Below, piece by piece: positions 59,232 through 64,000 of a stretch of 64,000 nt of DNA; position 1 is the stretch's first letter, and each line of letters starts with the position of its first letter. Below the pieces are notes generated by a model. It had not been told where the DNA came from, did no database searches, and saw only the letters and a program-made list of their open reading frames with translations. The stretch spans positions 28,969,554-29,033,553 of the forward strand of contig NC_092562.1 in the NCBI RefSeq assembly GCF_037975245.1, given 5' to 3'. Position numbers and translations under genes: made by a program. Source of the stretch: Apostichopus japonicus. Taxonomy: Eukaryota; Echinodermata; Holothuroidea; Aspidochirotida; Stichopodidae.

Positions 59232-61896
59232 ACATTGTACGATATCGCACTATATTGGTAAACTGGTGACTTCAAATCACCATTCAACTTCAAGTTATTT
59301 ACATTTTCCAGTTATAAGATGTATATTAATTTCATTAACTGTTATTATTTAGTAATCGTCGTTATATTTACTAACTTAACCAATAAATATATGTGATTTA
59401 TAGATTGGATACCTCAATTATTTCATTGTGTATTCACAACGACTGAGAGCTATAACTGTCTCTAACATGAAAATGCAAGTGTTTAACGTTTCTACATAAC
59501 TCAGCTCAGTATGTCGATTCTCAATTCACTCACTCACTATGTCATATTAACACACTATCATCAATATGAAGGAAACAAGTGACTGCGTTCTGGCTTAAAA
59601 CAAATAACTGTGATTGAACTTGATAATTTATTTGTATTGACATTTGAAGCGAAGCACACATAACAGTGCTTCAGTTTTTAAAACGGGAATTGAAAATATA
59701 AAGGTACGCAAGGGCATTCTGATGGTAGCCGTAGCCCATTTGCTGAGGGAAAGCCATATGGGTAATCTAGGGATAAATTATTGTTAGGTTTGTGACATCA
59801 TTATTTGTTCAACATTCCAAAGAAGAACCTACGGGGTGGGTTGATGAGCTGTGTGGGTGGGCCGTGTAGGAGAATGTGCATCAATATTCCTAGTTAAAAC
59901 TTGGAGGCACTGATATAAGGGCTAACATTTAAGCTGGTTTGCCTGTCTAAAGCATAAAGACGTGATACATACATTTATGAACAATAGTTTCACATTAGAC
60001 TGCTACACTGTTTACGAAGGCTTAATCTTAGGAGCTCTCTATGGATATCGCTATTCAAAATAGAAATCTTACGGTGACAGCTGCCACTGTACTTAGCATC
60101 ATTTAATTTAATCACAAATAAAATAATTAAATCATTAATAAAATATAAAATATTTTGTGAACCTTACTACTTAATTAGAATTTGAGGTATAATGAGTAAC
60201 ATGGTTATAGCAACAACATGACTAGCAGCTTAGCACCTGGGCTTATATCACGACATATGTATATGTCTCAGAACTCCTATGTGATATATAACTATCCTAT
60301 AAACACTTAAAACTATTATGTATTTCATTGCTAACCTAACATACTGCACAATATAATTTACATGTAGTGTTATATTGCTTCTACGTGATATAACAACATA
60401 TTATAAAATAGGAAAAGTAAGATACTGGAAAGGAGAATGGCGAATGCTTAGGTCTGTCATTATCCGCTGGCTTAGCCTCAGAGAGCATGGTTGCAGTTCC
60501 TCATTTAATTTAGTCTTATATGCGCTTTATATGAAATCCGTAATCCTCATTTCAACGCAACTGAAAATATATATTTTTAATCGGGGTGGGGGTGGAAGGG
60601 GTCAGCAGAAGAGAATAAGACAATAATAACTACTAGTCATTATTAGCCTGATAGGCCTATCGCCTACACGAGTCAGTCGCTAAACCTAGGGAACATTTGA
60701 TATTGTCCCCAACCATTCAGAAAGTTGGGCGTGCCCCCTCTTCTGCCCCACCCCCTGATTGATGCACCTGGATTAATTATATATATATGTAAATTTATAA
60801 CATGATTCATATCGACAAATTACGTTTTGGTTGAACTAAAGGAACAAAGGGTTTACAGAACTCTCAAACCTAAAAGTAATTTTTTAATTAATTTCAATAC
60901 GAAAATGTTATGCTATTCGATATCAAAACCGCATTTTACTATATAACAATAAGTATACTCACATTTGTGTTGCATTTTTTCACAATCTTATTGATCTAAA
61001 GACTCGTTCATTCCATTGAGAACGGAAGAGGTTCAACAAGCCATGAAAAATACATTCGGATTATGCCAACAATACTTGTAAGCTCAATTAAGCTTATTGT
61101 AAATCAAAGCTTGTAATAGGGGCACTGGGTTGCTGAATATTTGACTTTGATCCGTAGATAATTTAGCTAGTTGATAGTATATAGATCAATAATGGAACTC
61201 AATGATGTAAAGATCGTCTAAGATGTTTGGTATCAGTTGCGTATCTGCCTAGAAGAGAAAGAAGGATCTCGGAAGAGACGCATCGGAACTTAATTGACTC
61301 ACTCCACTGAATGAAACCGCATGCAAATGTCTTTTGTTTAAAGGGGAACAAGGCCAAACACTTTTGAATTGTTTAAAGTTTAGTGAAGTTGCACAAACCT
61401 TCCGAATCCGTCTGTATGTAGATATCTGAGCTTTTGTTCCCTTCAATTCCAGCTGCGTTCCTAACACTGACAGATATTGAATAGTAAGTACACTGACGTA
61501 ATCCTTCAGAGATAATCGTGTCCATGGAGTGTCTTCCTGGTATTACCTTACTACCCTGTGTCCCTCCACTCATCTCTTGGTAGTACACAACGAAGGAGTA
61601 CTCGGTGGTTGTAGGGTCACATTTAAGATTCCCTGAGGTAATTGCATCAACCTGCATACATTAAGCAAGAGAAATTATGACCGATGAAGCTGGTTCTCTT
61701 ATTCTCGGTTACATAGTTCGTAGACTCACATAAGCTTGAGGCAGAAAGAAATTCAAAATTTATGGCACTAAATTGCTTAATGTCAAGATGGTTGAATGAA
61801 GTATTGAACTTACCGTCCATGTTACTGTAATTTGAGGCCCTGTTCCCAGCATCCGTCCTCTCTGAGCTCTGACATCACGTGGTTTAATAGATGGCG
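24311..61896 (-). CDS. Gene 2: receptor-type tyrosine phosphatase with FN3 array and two PTP domains, probably inactive
   Basis: Thirty-eight exons were placed on the minus strand. Twenty code for ten FN3 domains (61896 down to 38056). The other 18 are 37305-37404, 36890-36915, 35907-36067, 35253-35340, 34704-34780, 34031-34067, 33573-33670, 33075-33200, 32301-32449, 31175-31310, 30782-30931, 28220-28319, 27488-27567, 26638-26760, 25990-26136, 25572-25696, 24859-24994 and 24311-24382. All reading phases agree and no internal stop occurs, giving about 1,726 residues in the window. The first exon needs a phase 1 donor upstream, so the 5' end lies beyond 64000. The protein is a type I membrane receptor. 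D1 and D2 keep the PTP framework but lack catalytic residues, so it probably binds rather than dephosphorylates. Introns hold an RTE LINE, a CACTA-like element and a Penelope-derived repeat. Confidence 0.9.
24859..25696 (-). CDS. Gene 2 D2 exons with degenerate WPD and P-loops
   Basis: Exons 25572-25696 and 24859-24994. At the WPD position the peptide reads RMWITNISLSS, so the motif is gone. The P-loop reads VVQCLDGVSQCGMF: Cys is present but both His and Arg of HC-x5-R are Gln. Downstream, DLFTMVRKLRERRPEMVGT is a normal PTP helix and loop. D2 domains of RPTPs are often weak or inactive, so this is less surprising than the changes in D1. Exon 24859-24994 has the same length (136 nt) and phase as its D1 counterpart. 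Confidence 0.88.
25990..28319 (-). CDS. Gene 2 PTP domain D2, N-terminal exons
   Basis: Four exons (28220-28319, 27488-27567, 26638-26760, 25990-26136) code for the first part of D2. Motifs are VKNRYPVIIP, TDYINASFCD, GYSKKDLFISTQLPLPNT, DFWRMVIDYKVATIV and YLPSEGAYQYGPFSV. They follow the D2 pattern closely, though TQGP is TQLP. The intron after 26638 seems to use a GC donor (GCAAGG); no GT nearby keeps the frame. Confidence 0.85.
28493..30600 (+). mobile_element. 5'-truncated RTE-type LINE with target duplication
   Basis: The element lies antisense in a gene 2 intron between D1 and the linker exon for D2. It is flanked by the same 11 bases, AATTTAATAAA (28482-28492 and 30601-30611), a likely target-site duplication. 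It begins in the segment between endonuclease and reverse transcriptase, so the 5' part including the endonuclease is absent. The 3' end just after the stop at 30596 looks complete. The coding part is described in the next entry. Confidence 0.85.
28511..30596 (+). pseudogene. Broken LINE reverse transcriptase ORF
   Basis: Three consecutive open frames (28511-29044, 29071-29313, 29316-30596) belong to one ancestral ORF, shifted near 29040 and 29295. The third holds the RT core: PEQAGFRQGKSTTEQIF, INFIDFEKAFDSIHR, TGVKQGCVMSGFLF and the active-site motif FADDIALL, then LLYGCETLK and the end motif RRWNWIGHVLRKP...GRPKTTWRRTVE...ALCATRHEED. This ending is typical of RTE-clade and related invertebrate LINEs. 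Two frameshifts make it inactive. Confidence 0.88.
30782..30931 (-). CDS. Gene 2 exon for end of D1 and interdomain linker
   Basis: The 150-nt exon (exactly 50 codons) begins EQYQFIFESLLINSYVG, matching the EQY-x-FIY-x-ALLE helix that ends D1, and continues through STPVDDFHVNLRKW and LHKQTGLQRQFN, the usual route to D2. The RTE LINE relic lies in the intron that follows. Confidence 0.88.
31175..31310 (-). CDS. Gene 2 D1 exon with P-loop HCSAGCGWTGT
   Basis: The 136-nt exon completes the P-loop. Joined to the previous exon it reads HCSAGCGWTGT, where active PTPs have HC-x5-R. The nucleophile Cys is kept but the phosphate-binding Arg is Trp (codon TGG). The following helix (IALASLRKM) and the segment NNMRKQRPLMVQVV are normal for D1, and the Q-loop Gln is present. 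Loss of the Arg normally abolishes catalysis. Confidence 0.92.
32301..32449 (-). CDS. Gene 2 D1 exon with altered WPD loop
   Basis: The 149-nt exon codes for HEVTQYHYFGRPDMKVP, which aligns with the REV-x-QFHFTGWPDHGVP stretch of active PTPs. The WPD Trp is Arg (RPD); the Asp that serves as general acid is kept. It ends in IVVHC plus the first two bases of the P-loop Ser codon, a split-P-loop boundary also found in the D2 half. Confidence 0.9.
33075..35340 (-). CDS. Gene 2 PTP domain D1, N-terminal exons
   Basis: Five exons (35253-35340, 34704-34780, 34031-34067, 33573-33670, 33075-33200) code for the first half of D1. Visible PTP motifs are KNRFKNVLTYDHSRV (pTyr-binding loop type, KNRY in others), SSSDYINASYI, GYKKQNAFIACQSPN (AYIATQGP in active relatives), DFWRMIW and KCLTYWLD (KC-x2-YWP in relatives). 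The framework is well kept, but the TQGP turn and the YWP proline are already changed. All splice sites are GT-AG and phases agree. Confidence 0.9.
35907..36067 (-). CDS. Gene 2 juxtamembrane exon before D1
   Basis: The 161-nt exon contains RHELPSYVKEQHL and GGFHDEYK, matching the juxtamembrane wedge of RPTPs (I-x-V-x-x-L-x2-HV and GF-x2-EY). It ends in phase 0 and joins the first D1 core exon at 35340. Confidence 0.85.
36890..36915 (-). CDS. Gene 2 26-nt juxtamembrane microexon
   Basis: This tiny exon gives a basic-then-acidic linker (RRGRIQDDN with flanking codons) between the membrane exon and the juxtamembrane exon. Without it the neighbouring exons do not join in frame: skipping leads to a stop within a few codons. 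The donor is GTAAGG. A second AG three bases in could shorten it by one codon. Confidence 0.75.
37305..37404 (-). CDS. Gene 2 transmembrane exon
   Basis: The 100-nt exon codes for a long uncharged stretch (core VFLIISLLVLVVYLI) followed by SPSRR, a basic stop-transfer signal. This fits a single membrane helix with the FN3 array outside and the PTP domains inside. The donor is GTACAA, phase 2, and leads to a 26-nt microexon. Confidence 0.9.
38056..39366 (-). CDS. Gene 2 FN3 domain 10 (membrane-proximal), two exons
   Basis: The exons are 39296-39366 (starts DVKVTPTNVYTSD, ends IELSWQ) and 38056-38299 (starts PPESLDYTS, contains YKYEISY and YIFYLRLTNYAG). Unlike the other nine domains it has no paralog in the window. 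It ends in phase 1 and joins to the membrane exon. Confidence 0.88.
39763..40972 (-). CDS. Gene 2 FN3 domain 9 (type D), two exons
   Basis: The exons are 40896-40972 (PTTRIEFNVSRIND, ends IQVTWT) and 39763-40006 (contains NLKCDPSLGYDVILRYG, ends TDSEG). Its first half is shared with domain 5 and gene 1. A Penelope-derived repeat (about 40203-40375) lies in the intron between the halves. Confidence 0.85.
40203..40375. repeat. Solitary copy of the Penelope-associated end repeat
   Basis: About 170 bp closely matching the repeat at 62339-62500 (GCAGGATCTTCTTCAAA... then ATACAGACAGGTTAATGAGC and ATGGTGAACACAAA). It sits in the intron of FN3 domain 9. No coding part of the element accompanies it. 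Confidence 0.7.
41489..42556 (-). CDS. Gene 2 FN3 domain 8 (type C), two exons
   Basis: The exons are 42477-42556 (ends VRVSWP) and 41489-41735 (contains DLRCDPSLGYTVIISYW). It is the partner of domain 4, and the intron sequence around it is also conserved between the copies. Confidence 0.88.
42392..42409. repeat. (GA)n microsatellite
   Basis: A short GA run in the intron of FN3 domain 8. The duplicate at about 55012-55026 is shorter and interrupted by a C. Confidence 0.7.
44350..44845 (-). CDS. Gene 2 FN3 domain 7 (type A), two exons
   Basis: The exons are 44763-44845 (ends IAVTWA) and 44350-44596 (starts VDAITSENLKCDPTTTEYS, ends TDSEG). It is the partner of domain 3 in the duplicated block; its second exon is six bases shorter. 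Confidence 0.88.
45308..52215 (-). CDS. Gene 2 FN3 domain 6 (type B), two exons split by a 6.6 kb intron
   Basis: The exons are 52142-52215 (ends LQVSWS) and 45308-45551 (contains NNLKCMPYTGYTYEVHY, ends RTKSEG). The phases match domain 2. The intron between the halves is far longer than in domain 2 because it holds the CACTA-like element at 46186-50980. Confidence 0.82.
46186..50980. mobile_element. CACTA-like DNA element (about 4.8 kb)
   Basis: The element starts CACTGAAAA at 46186 and ends with its complement TTTTCAGTG at 50980. Both ends carry many subterminal copies of GACTAA/TTAGTC in both orientations (46200-46450 and about 50590-50965), as CACTA (EnSpm) transposons do. A 2-bp TG next to both ends may be the target duplication, but this is weak. 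No transposase was recognised, so it seems non-autonomous. It is absent from the matching intron of FN3 domain 2, so it inserted after the block duplication or was lost there. Confidence 0.65.
48430..49970. repeat. Large foldback with internal tandem units, nested in the CACTA-like element
   Basis: The left arm (about 48430-48800) and right arm (about 49590-49970) are inverted copies about 95 percent alike by eye (for example CCAGAGGGTTTGGTTAGCTG against its complement). The centre holds several 130-150 bp units with GATGGGCATT, GGGGTACCCCTGCCAGT and GAGCTGACCTAGGTCA, some in each orientation. It could form a long hairpin. No coding content was found. Confidence 0.8.
53027..53618 (-). CDS. 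Gene 2 FN3 domain 5 (type D), two exons
   Basis: The exons are 53542-53618 (PTTRIEFNVSRIND, ends IQVTWT) and 53027-53276 (starts PVNVTKLNLKCDPRTTDYT). The first half matches domain 9 and the gene 1 exon at 368-444, but the second half is diverged from domain 9. The duplication boundary near 53.40 kb therefore falls in the intron that splits this domain. Confidence 0.85.
54114..55173 (-). CDS. Gene 2 FN3 domain 4 (type C), two exons
   Basis: The exons are 55094-55173 (ends VRVSWP) and 54114-54357 (contains DLRCDPSLGYTVIISYW, ends LTDSEG). The second-half peptide is almost identical to that of domain 8, differing mainly near its end (GRQSNNQ against GHESNNQQ). Confidence 0.88.
56991..57491 (-). 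CDS. Gene 2 FN3 domain 3 (type A), two exons
   Basis: The exons are 57409-57491 (ends IAVTWT) and 56991-57243 (starts VDAITSENLKCDPTTTEYS). It is nearly the same as domain 7, and similar to domain 1. The second exon uses a GTTTGT donor, as do the other type A domains. Confidence 0.88.
57945..59183 (-). CDS. Gene 2 FN3 domain 2 (type B), two exons
   Basis: The exons are 59110-59183 (ends LQVSWS) and 57945-58188 (contains YYLKCYPSTGYTFEVYY, ends RTKSEG). A (TA)n run sits just upstream of the first acceptor. It starts copy 1 of the duplicated four-domain block and is paired with domain 6. Confidence 0.85.
59194..59227. repeat. (TA)n microsatellite
   Basis: A TA run next to an A-run, directly upstream of the acceptor of the FN3 domain 2 first exon. 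On the coding strand the T-run serves as the polypyrimidine tract. Confidence 0.8.
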
Positions 61897-62180
61897 CTAC
61901 CGAGAAAAAGCGAAACTAGCGTGTTATATTTATGTTTAAACGTGTCATACATTACCAAGTACTTTCTATGAGGTATACACTATACTATATGTTAATACTA
62001 TCTTGTTACGTGAAGAATGAATCTAATTTATATTTGACTTAATATCAGCACCAATTTAAAATTTGTTTCCAATTCTGCTGTTTCCCATTTATACAAATGT
62101 ATGCATCAAAATTAAATGCTAATTTCTGGAAATTTAGTTAGATTTGAAATAAAATAAACAAAAACTGTTAGCAAACTGCT
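59690..62180. repeat. Older partial copy of the FN3 block
   Basis: Intronic sequence and the type A FN3 exons here resemble 43185-45000 and 55825-57780 but are more diverged. It carries FN3 domain 1 only and seems to be an earlier duplication than the two larger copies. Confidence 0.7.
61399..61896 (-). CDS. Gene 2 FN3 domain 1 (type A), two exons
   Basis: The first-half exon is 61814-61896, ending ITVTWT at a GTAAG donor; the second-half exon is 61399-61651, starting VDAITSGNLKCDPTTTEYS and ending TDSEG. Strand F reads CTYYSISVSV. It belongs to the older duplicate segment at 59.69-62.18 kb. The exon before it is not in the window. Confidence 0.85.
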
Positions 62181-62202
62181 TGTCTACTAAAGGGCCCGTG
62201 TA
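61897..62202. other. Intron sequence upstream of the first visible gene 2 exon
   Basis: AT-rich sequence related to the corresponding introns at 44.85-45.2 kb and 57.5-57.8 kb. No exon was seen. Gene 2 must continue beyond the Penelope-like element to its right. Confidence 0.6.
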
Positions 62203-62500
62203 AGAGAATGTGTAAAAGTGGGCCTGACGTTTCGATTTAGGATCTTCTTCAGAGGCTGAATGACAAGTAACAATGGAAAAATAAAAACACAGAATACAGA
62301 CAGGTTAACGAGCATGGTGAACACGAAATAAATTGATGTGTAAAAGTAAGTTGGTCTGACGTTTTGATCCTAGCAGGATCTTTTTTAAAGGCAAAATGAC
62401 AATTAACTTACAGTAACAGAAGGGACAAAAACCCACACAGAATACAGACAGGTTAATGAGCATGGTGAACACAAATAGAAAGATGTAACGGGATTAGTAA
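62203..62500. repeat. Tandem pair of PLE end repeats
   Basis: Two consecutive units (about 62203-62338 and 62339-62500) share GTCTGACGTTTTGATC-type sequence, AGGATCTTCTTC, ATACAGACAGGTTAA and GAGCATGGTGAACAC. They sit at the 3' end of the PLE and match the solitary copy at 40203-40375. Penelope elements often carry such duplicated ends. Confidence 0.7.
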
Positions 62501-63960
62501 TCAAGGGATGGAGAAAAGAATGAAGAATGAAAGAAACCAACAGGGAAAGAGGGAATGTAGGAGATACACAGTAGAGGGACGAAGAGAGGTTTAAGGAAAG
62601 AGAGTAGGCCAGTAGGGAATCAACTAGAGATGTCTATAATAAGACAGAAAAATGTAGAGAGAAAGGGGCGGCATAGAGCTAAGACAAGAAGAGTGATGGG
62701 GGGGGGGAGTGGGAGGGGGGACAGGAAAACAGTTAGTCATGTCCTTCCTGAATGTTAAGCCGATGAGGTTGAATGTGCGAAGGCTTTCCATCCACAGTCT
62801 CTCTCTCTCTCTCTGCTGATTCGTACTAGGTCAGGGCGACTACCTAAGGATTCAATCTCCTGTAGAGACATGGCGTTAATGGTATGGTTGGGAAGGTTCA
62901 AGTATTCTCCTACTGGGGTCTCGGTCTCAGTGTTGACTGTGGATCTGTGACAATAGAATCGCTTCTTGTGATGTGACCCTTAGTCTTGTATGTGAGTTGC
63001 ACGCTGTGGCTGGTGATGAAATTGAATTCAGCAATGTGGAGGCTGCAGACGATGCATCTCGAAGTACGATCACATTTGAAAATACCATGCTGAATGGGTG
63101 TAGTGTTAGAAGGTAGATGTGGAGAAGCAGCACGTACAAAAAGGTCTTGTAGGTGGACTACAAGACCTGCGTGGACTTCTTTAGGCAATAGTAGGTTTTT
63201 CAATGACGGCTTGTTGCAGTCTACTCTGAAGTGAGGAGAATGTTGTGGTTGTTAGTGGTGATTTGCTGAAAGAGGTGGAACATTTGGGTGATAGTAACAA
63301 CCAGAGGGAGCTTGTCGTCGCTGACGACTTGTGTGTAGGCTCCTTAAAGCTTCTAAAAAGGTTTCTTAGGAGGCACCCAAGAACCTTTTGTTGCAGAAGG
63401 GTTCCCGTTCAGTTGTGAGGATCATCTAGGAAAAACTCACGGAGGTGAATTCTGCTGAAGAAAAGATGAACGTCTTGGCTCAGTTCCGCTTGGTCAAATG
63501 ATGGAGGAGTAGGACAGAAGTTGAGTCCTTTGGAGAGAAGCCTACATTCTGCACTGGTGAGAGTAGAAGAAGATAAATTAACAACTACAGTTGAGGATGG
63601 TGTTAAGACTCATGTGGAGTCTGGGACCTTCTAATACGGTTGCAAGCGTTACGTTTACGTGTTTTCAGAAGGTCAATCATTTTCATTTTTGTTCATTCTG
63701 TGAGTACAATGCCATGCCGAGACAAACAAAAGATATTTTCGTTAATGTACTGAGTCCATTCGTCATTGGTGCAGCATGACTGTAATTCATGCTTCAGCCT
63801 CAGGATATCATCGTTGAGGCTATCTAAGGACGATTGTCAGTGTTTGGTGAGGATGTTGGTGAGACGGATGGAGGGTGCTCTGTAGGACTGTGAAGAAATT
63901 GATGTAGGAAGATTAGTAGACAAAGAACAGAGAGAAGAAAGAAGCCAACGTTGTAAAGAG
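62203..63960 (-). mobile_element. Internally deleted Penelope-like element (PLE)
   Basis: Read on the minus strand, fragments of a PLE protein appear in the right order but in changing frames. An N-terminal part lies near 63520-63890 (ending LLSKGLNFCPTPPSFDQAEL), KGSWVPP near 63370, then the connector LQDLFVRA with the KCDRTSRCIVC cysteine motif and TYKTKGHITRSDS (about 62950-63180), then TPVGEYLNLPNHTINAMS and RERLWMESLRTFNLIG (about 62750-62930) from the end of the GIY-YIG region. The reverse-transcriptase core and the GIY-YIG catalytic core are missing. It is a dead deletion derivative in an upstream gene 2 intron or flank. Confidence 0.8.
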
Positions 63961-64000
63961 AAGAGGTAGCAGATAAACAAATAAGTGACAGACTGTAACG

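Larger units (their letters stand above)
53403..59675. repeat. FN3 block duplication, right copy
   Basis: The counterpart of 40757-52665, without the CACTA-like insertion. It carries FN3 domains 2 to 4 and the first half of 5. The intron sequence is still highly alike, including non-coding stretches, which points to a fairly recent tandem duplication. Confidence 0.85.

Noticed and set aside
62927-63139. Second minus-strand frame within the PLE
   Set aside because: It is a shadow of the frame that carries the PLE connector and cysteine motif.

Overview
This window looks like animal nuclear DNA. The genes are split into many short exons with GT-AG introns, they encode receptor proteins built of Ig, EGF, fibronectin type III (FN3) and tyrosine-phosphatase (PTP) domains, and the introns hold LINE, Penelope-like and DNA-transposon remains. 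An AT-rich marine invertebrate, perhaps an echinoderm, fits. That is an inference from gene content; nothing in the sequence names the species.

Both recognisable host genes are on the minus strand and read right to left. Gene 1 starts at 12416 with a signal-peptide exon and runs off the left edge after 13 exons. Its product is signal peptide, Ig-like, Ig, three EGF, Ig, four EGF, FN3 and half of another FN3. Up to the third Ig this is the order seen in Tie (angiopoietin) receptors. Its membrane and cytoplasmic parts lie outside the window. Gene 2 enters from the right before 61896 and ends at a stop codon at 24311-24313. I could place 38 exons whose reading phases all agree: ten FN3 domains, one membrane helix, a juxtamembrane segment and two tandem PTP domains. 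It is a receptor-type tyrosine phosphatase (RPTP). One FN3 half-exon of gene 1 is nearly the same as two in gene 2, so the genes are probably tandem relatives of one family.

The most notable point is that both PTP domains of gene 2 have lost catalytic residues although the reading frame is intact. In D1 the P-loop arginine is Trp and the WPD-loop Trp is Arg; in D2 the P-loop His and Arg are both Gln and the WPD motif is gone. The gene probably encodes a pseudophosphatase receptor. The FN3 part was enlarged by a recent duplication of a four-domain block (40.76-52.67 kb against 53.40-59.68 kb), and an older partial copy lies at 59.69-62.18 kb.

Layout: 1-12.4 kb gene 1, with a Harbinger-type MITE, an L1-like relic and a possible alternative last exon in its introns; 12.4-24.3 kb intergenic, with a 2.9 kb foldback element and a 12-bp minisatellite; 24.3-37.4 kb cytoplasmic and membrane exons of gene 2, with a broken RTE-type LINE at 28.5-30.6 kb; 38.0-61.9 kb FN3 exons, with a 4.8 kb CACTA-like element that itself holds a 1.5 kb foldback; 62.2-64 kb an internally deleted Penelope-like element. 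No RNA genes or CRISPR arrays were seen.
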